From contig NZ_CP041146.1 in the NCBI RefSeq assembly GCF_006494775.1, positions 2,790,001-2,854,000 on the forward strand: 64,000 nucleotides of DNA. Direction: 5' to 3'. Source of the DNA: Nocardioides humi. GTDB lineage: Bacteria; Actinomycetota; Actinomycetes; Propionibacteriales; Nocardioidaceae. Numbering within the stretch: the stretch's first letter is position 1; each line of letters begins with the position of its first letter. Position numbers and translations under genes: made by a program. A model generated the notes under the pieces. It saw only the letters and a list, made by a program, of their open reading frames with translations. It searched no databases and was not told where the DNA came from. This document shows, in pieces, positions 33,500-41,729 of the stretch.

Positions 33500-34183
33500 T
33501 CAGCTGGCGCCGCCGGGGCGGAGCACCATGTCGTCGGGCACCTCCAGCCCGTACTGCGCGAGCGCGTCGACGAGGACCGCGGTGACCTGCCGGGTGAGCC
33601 GGTCGACGAGCTGCTCCTGGGTCTCGTCGTGGTGGTCGAACCACCAGATGATGCTGGCGTCGACCATGCCCATCACGCCGACGAGGACCCCCTCGGGCGG
33701 GTCGGCGGACAGCGGCGTCTCGCTGAGGTAGGACCGGGCGGCGTCGACGATCTCGCTGAGCAGCCGGGTCCGGCCCAGGCGCGCGCGGTGGAGGGCCTTG
33801 GTCTGCTGCTGGGCGGCGAGGAAGCGGAACAGGTGGGGGTGCTCGGCGGCCCAGGCGACGCACGGGGCGATCAGGCCGCCGATGATCTCGGCCGGGGTGC
33901 CCGCACGGTCGAGGTGGGGGCGGACCCGCCGCAGCAGCTCGGTCGCCGCGAACCGCGCCACCTCGGCGTCGAGCTGCTCCTTGCTCGCGAAGTGCCGGTA
34001 GACATTGGGCCGCGGGATGCCGGCGCGCTCGGCGATCTGCCCCATCCCGACCTGCCCGCCGCCGGCCTCGATGGCGTCGACGGCGGCCTGGACGACCTGC
34101 GCGCGGCGGGCGTCACTCTCCAGCGCCTCCTTGGCGTTGCGCCGGCGCACGGTCGAGTCGACCCACTTCACCACGTCCACCAC
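33500..34183 (-). CDS. TetR family transcriptional regulator
   Basis: 227 residues. GTG 34183 is chosen because earlier starts (up to 34225) would translate through the two operator palindromes. HTH: AAVDAIEAGGGQVGMGQIAE, then RAGIPRPNVYRHFASKEQLD near 30-75. A ligand-binding domain of normal length follows. Divergent from an acyl-CoA dehydrogenase, with the operators between. The set-up resembles acyl-CoA-responsive TetR regulators of fatty-acid degradation, and a role as repressor of that gene is likely (inference). Confidence 0.85.
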   Translation of the reverse strand: MVDVVKWVDSTVRRRNAKEALESDARRAQVVQAAVDAIEAGGGQVGMGQIAERAGIPRPNVYRHFASKEQLDAEVARFAATELLRRVRPHLDRAGTPAEIIGGLIAPCVAWAAEHPHLFRFLAAQQQTKALHRARLGRTRLLSEIVDAARSYLSETPLSADPPEGVLVGVMGMVDASIIWWFDHHDETQEQLVDRLTRQVTAVLVDALAQYGLEVPDDMVLRPGGAS

Positions 34184-34202
34184 GGGGGTCAGGGTATAGC
34201 GT

Positions 34203-34233
34203 GATACACCTTGTACCCGATACAACCTGTATC
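34203..34233. promoter_or_regulatory. double TetR operator between tetR and acyl-CoA dehydrogenase
   Basis: Two side-by-side palindromes with one-base spacing: GATACACCTTGTACC (34203-34217, imperfect) and GATACAACCTGTATC (34219-34233, perfect 6-base arms). Both lie between the TetR GTG and the dehydrogenase ATG 34270. A TATAGCGTGATAC stretch next to them is the only AT-rich sequence here and may hold the -10 region. Confidence 0.7.
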
Positions 34234-34269
34234 CAGCGCCGTACCTCCCTCCCGAACAGGACCTCCGCC

Positions 34270-35424
34270 ATGCCCCGACGCTCGCCGTGGATGAACCAGG
34301 ATCTCGACGACTTCCGCGATCTCGCCCGCACCTTCTGCGAGAAGGAGATCAAGCCCAACGTCGAGCGGTTCATCGAGAACAGGCAGGTCGACCGCGACCT
34401 GTGGAACAAGGCCGGCGAGGTCGGCCTGCTCTGCCTGTCCATCCCCGAGGAGTACGGCGGCGGGGGCGGCACCTTCGCCCACGAGGCGATCCTCATCGAG
34501 GAGCAGGCCCGGGCCGGCGACAGCTCGTGGGGCGTCTCGCTCCACAACGGCATCGTCGCGCACTACCTCCTCAACTACGGCACCGAGGAGCAGAAGCGCG
34601 CGTGGCTGCCGAAGCTGGCCAGCGGCGAGGCGGTCGGCGCGATCGCGATGACCGAGCCCGGCACCGGCTCGGATCTGCAGAATGTCAAGACCAAGGCGAT
34701 CCGGGAGGGTGACGAGTACGTCGTCAACGGGGCCAAGACGTTCATCACCAACGGCGCCCAGGCCGACGTGGTGATCACCGTCGTGAAGACGAACCCCGAG
34801 GAGGCCGCGGCCGGCATCTCGCTGGTCATCGTGCCGACCGATGCCCCCGGCTTCTCCCGCGGCCGGGTGCTCGACAAGATCGGCATGAAGGGCCAGGACA
34901 CCTCCGAGCTCAACTTCTCGGATGTCCGGATCCCGGTCGCCAACCTGCTCGGCTCCGAGGAGGGCCAGGGCTTCGTCCAGCTGATGGAGCAGCTCCCCCA
35001 GGAGCGGCTCATCGTCGCGGTCTCCAACGTCGCCGCGATGGAGCTCTGCTTCGAGGAGACCCTGCGCTACGTCCACGACCGGCACGCCTTCAACCGGCCG
35101 ATCTGGGGCTTCCAGAACACCAAGTTCAAGATGGCCGAGATCGCCACCGAGGCCCGGGTCGCCCGCTCCTTCGTCGACGAGTGCATCGAGCTGCACCTCG
35201 ACAAGGCGCTCGACATCCCCACCGTCGCCATGGCCAAGCTGTGGTGCTCCGAGCGCGCCCAGAAGGTCGCCGACATGTGCCTGCAGCTGCACGGCGGCTA
35301 CGGCTACATGAACGAGTACCCCATCGCCCGCGCCTGGGCCGACCTCCGCGTCTCCCAGATCTACGCCGGCACCAGCGAGATCATGAAGGAGATCATCAGC
35401 CGCTCCCTCCCCGCGCCGGTCTGA
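34270..35424 (+). CDS. acyl-CoA dehydrogenase
   Basis: 384 residues, ATG 34270 (MPRRSPWMNQDLDDFRD). Complete FAD-dependent family features: IPEEYGGGGGTFAHEAI near 65, AIAMTEPGTGSDLQNVKT near 130 (FAD/substrate loop), ISLVIVPTDAPGFSRG near 185, QLHGGYGYMNEYPIARAWAD near 337, and the catalytic Glu in YAGTSEIMKEIISR near 365. Introduces the alpha-beta double bond into acyl-CoA and passes electrons to ETF. Monocistronic, with control by the adjacent TetR inferred. It ends next to a nested inverted repeat that probably terminates transcription. Confidence 0.92.
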   Translation: MPRRSPWMNQDLDDFRDLARTFCEKEIKPNVERFIENRQVDRDLWNKAGEVGLLCLSIPEEYGGGGGTFAHEAILIEEQARAGDSSWGVSLHNGIVAHYLLNYGTEEQKRAWLPKLASGEAVGAIAMTEPGTGSDLQNVKTKAIREGDEYVVNGAKTFITNGAQADVVITVVKTNPEEAAAGISLVIVPTDAPGFSRGRVLDKIGMKGQDTSELNFSDVRIPVANLLGSEEGQGFVQLMEQLPQERLIVAVSNVAAMELCFEETLRYVHDRHAFNRPIWGFQNTKFKMAEIATEARVARSFVDECIELHLDKALDIPTVAMAKLWCSERAQKVADMCLQLHGGYGYMNEYPIARAWADLRVSQIYAGTSEIMKEIISRSLPAPV

Positions 35425-35425
35425 G

Positions 35426-35548
35426 ATCCGCCGACCCGGCGCGTCCTGACCTGCCTGGGCCGCCGACCCGGCGCATCCTTACCTTGCGCGAGGTAAGGAT
35501 GCGCCGGGTCAGCGCGATTTCGAGGTCAGGATGAGCCGGGTCGCGGAT
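35426..35548. repeat. nested inverted repeat built from four copies of a 20-base unit
   Basis: The inner arms GACCCGGCGCATCCTTACCT (35465-35484) and AGGTAAGGATGCGCCGGGTC (35491-35510) are a perfect 20-base inverted repeat with a 6-base loop. The outer arms, 35426-35452 and 35523-35548, carry diverged copies of the same unit (ACCCGGCGCGTCCTGACCT and AGGTCAGGATGAGCCGGGT). It fills the whole gap between the convergent acyl-CoA dehydrogenase and diacylglycerol kinase genes and probably acts as a two-way terminator (inference). Confidence 0.9.
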
Positions 35549-36471
35549 CAGGCGAGGATGCGGAGGGCGGCGGGGACCAGCTCGACGGTCAGCGGGGTGG
35601 CGGGGTCGGCGGGGAGCGGGCCCAGCGCCTCGCCGTCGGCGCCCACCGGCACCGCGCCGCCCCCGCGGTGCGTGCCGGAGAGGCCGACCCGCCGGCCGGT
35701 CAGCACGGTCACCTGGTCGAGGTCGACATGGCTGCCGTCGTACACCTTGGGGAGGGAGCGGATCAGGCCGCTGCGCGAGGCCGCCTCGATCACGATCACG
35801 TCGAGCAGCCCGTCGTCGAGGGTCGCGGCGGGCGCGATCGCCATGCCCTTGCCGTAGAACCGGGAGTTCGCGACCACCACCGTGGCCGCCTGGTGCTCGC
35901 TGCGGACGCCGTCGACCTCGAGGGTGCACGCGACGGGCCGGTACGTCGCGAGCGCGCGGACCGCGGCGACGGGGTACTGCAGTCGCGACGGCAGCCAGTG
36001 CGACCGGTCCACGATCTCGGCGGCGCGCGCGTCGACGCCGGCGTAGACGGAGCCGGCGACGACCGCCGTCGTACCGTCGCCCGCCGTCACCCGGAGCAGG
36101 TCGATCCGGCGCTCCACGCCGGACAGCAGCAGCCGCGCCTGGGCCGCGGTGTCGTGCGGGATCGCGAGCATCCGCGCGAAGTCGTTGCCGCGTCCGGCGG
36201 GTACAACGGCCAGCACTCCGTCGCGCTCCGAGACCGAGCCGGCGACCGAGGAGAGCATCCCGTCGCCGCCGACCGACACCACCACGGCGCCGCGCGCGAC
36301 GGCGTCCTCGACCAGCGCCGGCGTCTCGGCGGCCGAGGTCGTGTAGGTCACCTCGACCTCGGCACCGGCCTCGCGCAGCGCCCGGGCCAGCGGGACGACG
36401 ACCTTGGGCGCAGCGCCTCCGCCCGAGGCGGGGTTGACGAGGAAGGCGAACGACCGGGCGGTCGTACTCAC
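35548..36471 (-). CDS. diacylglycerol/lipid kinase family protein
   Basis: 307 residues from GTG 36471, whose GTGA overlaps the stop of the upstream flavoprotein gene. Kinase catalytic fold: FLVNPASGGGAAPKV near residue 10, VVSVGGDGMLSSVAG near 65 (GGDG nucleotide motif; Met replaces the usual Thr), VVPAGRGNDFARML near 88, and NSRFYGKGMAIAPAATLDDG near 205. Phosphorylates diacylglycerol or a related lipid with ATP. In M. tuberculosis the gene in this position, Rv2252, is a diacylglycerol kinase linked to phosphatidylinositol mannoside synthesis (from memory). Works with the adjacent flavoprotein and GlpD genes in glycerolipid metabolism (inference). Confidence 0.88.
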   Translation of the reverse strand: MSTTARSFAFLVNPASGGGAAPKVVVPLARALREAGAEVEVTYTTSAAETPALVEDAVARGAVVVSVGGDGMLSSVAGSVSERDGVLAVVPAGRGNDFARMLAIPHDTAAQARLLLSGVERRIDLLRVTAGDGTTAVVAGSVYAGVDARAAEIVDRSHWLPSRLQYPVAAVRALATYRPVACTLEVDGVRSEHQAATVVVANSRFYGKGMAIAPAATLDDGLLDVIVIEAASRSGLIRSLPKVYDGSHVDLDQVTVLTGRRVGLSGTHRGGGAVPVGADGEALGPLPADPATPLTVELVPAALRILA

Positions 36472-38075
36472 GGGATCAGCACCCCGGGGTTGAGGATCCC
36501 GGCCGGGTCGACGGCCCGCTTGACGGCGCGCAGCACCTCGGCGCCGACCTCGCCGATCTCGGCGGTGAGGTAGGGCCGGTGGTCGGTGCCGACCGCGTGG
36601 TGATGGGTGATCGCGGCACCGGACGCGACGATCGCCTCGCACGCCGCGGCCTTTGCCGGCAGCCACCTGGCGAGGGGATCGTCGCCGCCGGGCGCGGCGA
36701 CGGTGAAGTAGAGGGAGCAGCCGGTCGGATAGACGTGCGAGATGTGGCAGAGCACCATCGTGCCGTCGCCGAGAGCCTCGGTGAGCGCGGCCTTCACGCG
36801 CTGGTAGAGGCTGTCCCGGTTGCTCCAGAAGGTCGCCGTCTCGAGCGTCTCGACGAGGACGCCGACGTCGAGCAGGCTGTCGCGGAGGTACGGCGCGTGG
36901 AACCGCCCCGACGCCCACGCCTCACCCGGCTCCGCCCCGAGGGCCGTCCCACCGAGGGCGGTGAGCGCCTCGGTCACCGCGGCCCGCTTGGCGGCGACCG
37001 CGGCGGGCGCGCCCTCGTAGCCGACGATCATCAGGCAGCCCGGCCCCTCCTTGTCTGCACGGTCCTCCCCTCCGATGCCGGACGGGTCGGCGAGGTTGAT
37101 CGCGGTCTCGTTCTCGTCGGAGAGCCGGATGACCGTCGGCAACAGGTCGGACTGGGCGAGTGCGCGCATCGCGTCGGCGCCGTCGGCGAAGCTCGACCAG
37201 CGCCAGCCCTCGTACTCCTTTGCCTCGGGCAGCGGGCGCACCCGCACGGTGACCTCGGTGATGACGCCGAAGGCGCCCTCGGAGCCGAGGAAGAGCTCAC
37301 GCAGGTCTGGCCCGCAGGCGTTCGCCGGCGCGCTGCCGAGCCGGACCTCGCCGACCGGTGTGGCGACCCGCAGGCCGACCACCATCGCGTCGAACCGGCC
37401 GTAGCCGGCGCTGGACTGGCCACTCGAGCGGGTCGCGGCGAAGCCACCGATCGAGGCGTACTCGAAGGACTGCGGGAAGTGGCCGAGCATCATCCCGTGC
37501 TCGGCGAGCAGCGCCTCGGCCTCGGGGCCGCGCAGCCCGGGCTCGAGGGTCGCCGTCGAGGAGACCGGGTCGAGGGCGAGCAGGCCGCGCATCCGGCCGA
37601 GGTCGAGGGAGAGGACGCCGGTCAGCCCGGCCGGGTCGGCGACGAGCCCGCCGGTGACCGCCGTACCGCCGCCGAACGGGACCACTGCGATCCGCTGCTC
37701 CTGCGCATAGGCCAGGACGGCGACGACCTCGTCGTGGCTCGCCGGCCGGACGACGACGTCGGGAGCGTCGCCCAGGTCGCCCGAGCGCTGACGGAGCAGG
37801 TCCGGCGTGGACTTGCCGCGGGTGCGCTGCCGGCGGACGGCGTCGTCGGTGACCACGTGGTCGTCGCCGACGATCGCGCGGAGACCGGAGACCTGGTCGT
37901 CGGCGAGGCGGGGCGCGGGGACGGCGACGTCCGTCAGGGCCGGGGCGTCCTGGATCGGGAAGACCAGCCCGACCAGGTCGCGGACGCCGTCCGGCAGACC
38001 GGCGGCGTGGGCCGGGTCGCCCCAGCGCGTGGGGGGCATCTCGGGCTGCAGAACGGAGGGGCGCTCGGTCGTCAT
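36468..38075 (-). CDS. FAD-binding oxidase, alkyl-DHAP synthase (AGPS)-like
   Basis: 535 residues, ATG 38075; an internal start at MPPTRWGDP (38039) is possible. PCMH-type FAD domain: RTRGKSTPDLLRQRSGD, VVPFGGGTAVTGGLVADPAG near 145 (pyrophosphate loop), and FEYASIGGFAATRSSGQSSAGYG near 205, followed by the FAD-linked oxidase C-terminal domain. The TRGKSTPDLLR and GHFPQSFEYASIGG blocks match alkyl-dihydroxyacetonephosphate synthase rather than D-lactate dehydrogenase. AGPS swaps an acyl for an alkyl chain in ether-lipid synthesis. Rv2251 is the mycobacterial counterpart by position. Head of the operon with the lipid kinase. The start codon lies inside the shared TetR operator. Confidence 0.85.
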   Translation of the reverse strand: MTTERPSVLQPEMPPTRWGDPAHAAGLPDGVRDLVGLVFPIQDAPALTDVAVPAPRLADDQVSGLRAIVGDDHVVTDDAVRRQRTRGKSTPDLLRQRSGDLGDAPDVVVRPASHDEVVAVLAYAQEQRIAVVPFGGGTAVTGGLVADPAGLTGVLSLDLGRMRGLLALDPVSSTATLEPGLRGPEAEALLAEHGMMLGHFPQSFEYASIGGFAATRSSGQSSAGYGRFDAMVVGLRVATPVGEVRLGSAPANACGPDLRELFLGSEGAFGVITEVTVRVRPLPEAKEYEGWRWSSFADGADAMRALAQSDLLPTVIRLSDENETAINLADPSGIGGEDRADKEGPGCLMIVGYEGAPAAVAAKRAAVTEALTALGGTALGAEPGEAWASGRFHAPYLRDSLLDVGVLVETLETATFWSNRDSLYQRVKAALTEALGDGTMVLCHISHVYPTGCSLYFTVAAPGGDDPLARWLPAKAAACEAIVASGAAITHHHAVGTDHRPYLTAEIGEVGAEVLRAVKRAVDPAGILNPGVLIP

Positions 38076-38096
38076 GTGTTACAGTGTTACACATGA
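38072..38096. promoter_or_regulatory. TetR operator covering both divergent start codons
   Basis: A 25-base palindrome centred at 38084, with arms TCATGTGTTACA and TGTTACACATGA. All but a few central positions pair. It contains the ATG of the flavoprotein gene (38075) and that of tetR (38093), which are only 17 bases apart. TACAGT and its mirror sit about 7 bases before each ATG, the distance expected for -10 boxes of leaderless mRNAs. Confidence 0.75.
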
Positions 38097-38689
38097 CGTC
38101 ACATCGTCACAACCACGACTCCGAGCCGAGCCCACGGGACGGCTATCTCGACGCGGCGCGCGAGTGCATCCTCGACGTCGGCTGGCGGCGTACGACGCTC
38201 ACCGAGGTGGCCCGTCGCGCCGGCGTCTCGCGGATGACGATCTACCGCGCGTGGTCGGACATGCCGGCCCTGCTGGGCGACCTGATGACGCGGGAGTGGG
38301 GGACGCTCGTCGCCGACCGCGTCGACCTCGCGACGACGCCCACGCCGGAGCGGATCGCGGACGCCGTGGTCGCCACGGTCGGCGCCCTGCGCGAGAACGA
38401 GCTGTTCACCCGGATCGTCGAGCTCGACCCCGAGCTGATCCTGCCCTACCTGCTCTCCCGCCGCGGCCGGTCGCAGGAGCTGATCCTGGAGGTCCTCGCC
38501 GCCGCGATCGCGGCGGGCCAGGCCGCCGGGGCGATCGGCGACGGCGACCCCTCGACCGTCGCGCGCGGCCTGGTCCTCGCCGCGCACGGCTTCGTGCTGT
38601 CCGCCCACACCATGGTCGACGACGCGGTGGACCAGCCCGCGCTCGACGACGAGCTGCACCACCTCATCGCCCGGAGCCTCACCCCATGA
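38093..38689 (+). CDS. TetR family regulator of the lipid cluster
   Basis: 198 residues from ATG 38093; GTG 38084 would start mid-operator. HTH: LDAARECILDVGWRRTTLTE, then VARRAGVSRMTIYRAWSDMP near 20-65. The C-terminal domain is helical and typical. Its stop overlaps the glpD start as ATGA, so the two are coupled. Same place and order as Rv2250c. Through the single operator it probably represses both its own operon with glpD and the divergent flavoprotein/kinase operon. Effector unknown; a glycerolipid or acyl-CoA would fit. Confidence 0.88.
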   Translation: MTSHRHNHDSEPSPRDGYLDAARECILDVGWRRTTLTEVARRAGVSRMTIYRAWSDMPALLGDLMTREWGTLVADRVDLATTPTPERIADAVVATVGALRENELFTRIVELDPELILPYLLSRRGRSQELILEVLAAAIAAGQAAGAIGDGDPSTVARGLVLAAHGFVLSAHTMVDDAVDQPALDDELHHLIARSLTP

Positions 38690-40251
38690 CCCCCACCCTC
38701 ATCACGCCCGGCCTCGCCGGCGCGCCCACCGACGTCGACGTCGTCGTGATCGGCCTCGGCGTGACCGGCGCGGGCGTCGCGCTGGACGCGGTCTCCCGCG
38801 GGCTGTCCGTGCTGGCGGTCGATGCCCACGACCTGGCGTTCGGCACGTCCCGGTTCTCCTCCAAGCTCGTGCACGGCGGGCTGCGCTATCTCGCGTCCGG
38901 CCAGGTCGGCATCGCCCACGAGAGCGCCGTCGAGCGGGGCATCCTGATGGAGACCACCGCCCCGCACCTCACCCGCCCGCTGCCGTCGATCGTCCCGCTG
39001 TCCGCCGGCGTGAGCCGGCCGATGGGGACCCTCGCCGGCGCCGGCTTCCTCGGCGGCGACCTGCTCCGCCGCGCCGCCGGCACGAGCGGCGACACCCTGC
39101 CCCGGCCGCGCCGGCTCAGCGCCGCCGAGACCCGCCGGCTGGCGCCGCCGCTGCGCACCGACGGGCTGCGCGGCGCCTACCTCGGCTGGGACGGCCAGCT
39201 CGAGGACGACGCCCGCCTGGTCGCCACGATCGCCCGTACGGCGGCGGCGCACGGCGCGCACGTCCGGACCCACGCCCGGGTGGTCTCCGCGACCGGCCGC
39301 GAGGTCGTCCTGCGCGACGAGCTGGCCGGCGGCTCCGCGACCGTCCGCGCCAGGGCCGTCGTCAACGCGACCGGCGTGTGGGCGGGCGACCTCGTCGACG
39401 ACGTACGCCTCCGGCCCTCCCGCGGCACCCACCTGGTGCTCCGGGCCGAGACCCTGCCCGGGCTGGACGTCGCGGTGTTCGCCCCGATCCCCGGCGAGAC
39501 CCATCGCTTCGTGCTCGTGCTCCCGCAGGCCGACGGCCGGCTCTACGTCGGCCTCACCGACGAGCCGGTCGACGGACCGGTGCCGGACGTGGCCGAGCCG
39601 ACCGAGGTCGAGATCGGGTTCCTGCTCGACGTCGTGGCCGCGTCCTTCGCACGCCCCCTGCGTCGCGAGCACGTGGTCGGCGCCTTCGCCGGCCTCCGTC
39701 CGCTGCTCGACAGCGGCGACGACTCGACGGCCGACCTCTCCCGCAAGCACGCCGTGCTGACCTCGCGGACCGGCGTCGTCACCATCGTCGGCGGCAAGCT
39801 CACGACGTACCGCCGGATGGCCGAGGACGCCGTCGACGCCGCGATCGCCCGCGCCGGGCTGTCCGCCGCGGCCGGCCCCTGCGTCACCGCCACCCTCCCC
39901 CTGGCCGGCGCGGCCGCGCGGCCCGAACTCGCCGCCCGGATCGCCGCCGCGGCATCCCCGGGCGAGGCCCGCCTGGTCCGGCGGTACGGCGCCGACGCCG
40001 CCCTCGCGCTCGACGCCGCTGTCGCGGCCTCCGGCTGGCCGGAGGCCGACCTGCTCGCCCCGGTGGCCGAGGGCGTCCCGACCGTGTGGGCCGAGCTCTT
40101 CTTCGGCATCGCCCACGAGGGCGCCGCCGACGTCGCCGACCTGCTCGACCGCCGTACCCGGATCGGGCTCGTCCCCGCCGACCGGGAGCTCGCCCGCGCC
40201 GCTGCCGAGCGAGCTGTCGCGGCGGCGCAGGAATCGCCGCGGAGGCGGTGA
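38686..40251 (+). CDS. glpD: glycerol-3-phosphate dehydrogenase/oxidase
   Basis: 521 residues, ATG 38686 overlapping the tetR stop. FAD Rossmann motif VVVIGLGVTGAGVALDAVSR near residue 20, then GTSRFSSKLVHGGLRYL near 53 (the conserved SRxxKLxHGGxRYL block), AVVNATGVWAGDLVDD near 225, VGAFAGLRPLL near 330, and IVGGKLTTYRRMAEDAVDAA near 365. Oxidises glycerol 3-phosphate to DHAP at the membrane, feeding electrons to quinone. DHAP is the precursor for the AGPS-type reaction encoded next door. The last codons lie inside the nested repeat at 40227. Counterpart of Rv2249c (glpD1). Confidence 0.93.
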   Translation: MTPTLITPGLAGAPTDVDVVVIGLGVTGAGVALDAVSRGLSVLAVDAHDLAFGTSRFSSKLVHGGLRYLASGQVGIAHESAVERGILMETTAPHLTRPLPSIVPLSAGVSRPMGTLAGAGFLGGDLLRRAAGTSGDTLPRPRRLSAAETRRLAPPLRTDGLRGAYLGWDGQLEDDARLVATIARTAAAHGAHVRTHARVVSATGREVVLRDELAGGSATVRARAVVNATGVWAGDLVDDVRLRPSRGTHLVLRAETLPGLDVAVFAPIPGETHRFVLVLPQADGRLYVGLTDEPVDGPVPDVAEPTEVEIGFLLDVVAASFARPLRREHVVGAFAGLRPLLDSGDDSTADLSRKHAVLTSRTGVVTIVGGKLTTYRRMAEDAVDAAIARAGLSAAAGPCVTATLPLAGAAARPELAARIAAAASPGEARLVRRYGADAALALDAAVAASGWPEADLLAPVAEGVPTVWAELFFGIAHEGAADVADLLDRRTRIGLVPADRELARAAAERAVAAAQESPRRR

Positions 40252-40320
40252 AACTCTCACTTCTTGACCGTTGCAACGGTCAAGAAGTGACGGAACCACC
40301 ACTGAAGAGGCGATTCCTGC
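40227..40320. repeat. nested element with a perfect 34-bp palindrome
   Basis: Outer arms GCAGGAATCGCC (40227-40238) and GGCGATTCCTGC (40309-40320) pair perfectly. Inside, 40257-40290 is a perfect 34-base palindrome whose half is TCACTTCTTGACCGTTG. The left outer arm encodes the end of GlpD, and the right one abuts the WXG-like small gene. Its lower GC content than its surroundings and its self-complementarity suggest a mobile miniature element or a strong terminator. Confidence 0.85.
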
Positions 40321-40419
40321 ACGCCCACCGTCGTCTCGGCCGGCGCGGACATCGCCACGGAGACCGACCGGACCGGTCACCGGATCGCCGCGGACATCGC
40401 GACGCTGGCCGACGAGATC

Positions 40420-40611
40420 GTGTTCCGCGTCGGTCAGGTGGTGCGGACGATGAACAGATCCGCGCTGGCGTTGGACAGGATCGCCGACGACTTCGCCGAG
40501 ACCGACGCCGAGGCCGCCCGCTGGCTCGACCAGCACCGGAGCTGGCTGGACCGCAACGGCTACGGTGGCGAGCCCGAGCGGGCGCCCGTCCCGCGGACTC
40601 CCGAGGCCTGA
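40420..40611 (+). CDS. small helical WXG-like protein
   Basis: 63 residues from GTG 40420, alpha-helical (NRSALALDRIADDFAETDAE, ending AARWLDQHRSWLDRNGYGG). The frame stays open upstream to about 40310 (TPTVVSAGADIATETDRTGH, RIAADIATLADEIVFRVGQ) without a start codon. The real protein may therefore once have been about 95 residues, the size of WXG100/ESX proteins, with its 5' end cut by the repeat element. Its position 1 base before the larger WXG-like gene suggests a co-secreted partner. Family assignment is tentative. Confidence 0.45.
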   Translation: MFRVGQVVRTMNRSALALDRIADDFAETDAEAARWLDQHRSWLDRNGYGGEPERAPVPRTPEA

Positions 40612-40612
40612 G

Positions 40613-41709
40613 ATGTCGTTCGCCGAGGACTTCCGCGCCGTCTGCGCCGAGGTCACCGACTACGTCCACCAGTTGGCCTGCGTCGAGAAGGCCTACGACC
40701 TCTTCGAGACCAGCGCCAACACCTACTCCGACACCGTCGAGCGTCCGGAGATCGAGCTCGAGGGTCAGGTGTCGGACAGCGGCGCGATGATCCCGACCGA
40801 CTACCCGTTCAATCCGCCCTGGGTGCTGAACTACTCGTTCTGGGTGGGGACCACGTCACCCACTACGTGGCGGAGGACCAGATCCGCATCGCCTTCGAGA
40901 TCGCGTGGCGGCCGTCGACCACCTCGCTGGTCAGCCAGTGCGACCTGGTCATCCACCCGGATGTCGCCGTCATGGCCGCCGGCTGCGAGTCGCTGAGCAA
41001 GACCGCCGTCGATCTCTACGCCTTCACGGCGGAGTTCGACGCGGACGGTGACGGCTCCAGCATGCCCGGGTTCGTGCAGAGCCTCCAGAAGTCGTGGGCG
41101 GGGCTGAGCGCGACCGGGTTCTACGACTTCTACGAGGACCTCACCGACCTCGTCTACCGCTACTACTCGGCGACGCTGCGTCTGGCCACGACGAGCGCCT
41201 GCGTGACCAACGCGATCGCGCAGTACCAGCAGAACATCCTGACCAACGCGGAGAAGACCCGGGACCTCGCCAGGGAGGTGCTCCAGAAGTGGCAGAAGTT
41301 CGAGAACCCCTTCGAGATCACGGAGGTCGACGCCGACTCCCGGGTCCTCGACGTGCTCGACGGGGTCAGCCTCGTGGCCGGCGTGGTCTCCCTCGCCCCG
41401 GGACCCCAGTCGCTGCTCACCGGAGGGGTGAGCGCGGTGACAGGCATCCTCAGCTATGTCTCGAAGGCCGTCCTGGAGTCGAAGGCCGTGGCGCTGCCGA
41501 CGAGCGTCGAGATCCACGACGCGCTCTCCGCCGCGCTGTCCTCGGCCCAGGAGCAGCTGCTGGGCGTGCTGGACGCGCTCCGCGACGACTCGACGTTCCC
41601 CGGCGGGGAGGGCGACGTCGCGAGCCTTCCCGTCATCCCCTTCTCCCGGTTCGTGCAGGACAGCGAGAACAACGACGGCTGGAAGCCGCCGACCGTCGAC
41701 TTCAGCTGA
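40613..41709 (+). pseudogene. WXG/ESX-like large protein, frameshifted
   Basis: ATG 40613 (MSFAEDFRAVCAEVTDYVHQ). The frame is lost at 40846-40849 in GTGGGGA. One added G continues FWVGDHVTHYVAEDQIRIAF into the downstream frame, giving about 365 residues. The centre holds a helical hairpin with SWAGLSATGFYDFYEDL, a WxG-type turn as in type VII secretion substrates. Near residues 270-300 there is a hydrophobic, Gly/Ser/Val-rich stretch (SLVAGVVSLAPGPQSLLTGG). With the small helical gene before it, this may be a secreted effector pair. No type VII machinery genes are in the window. Confidence 0.5.
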
Positions 41710-41729
41710 GCCGGGTAGCCGAGCAGCCG

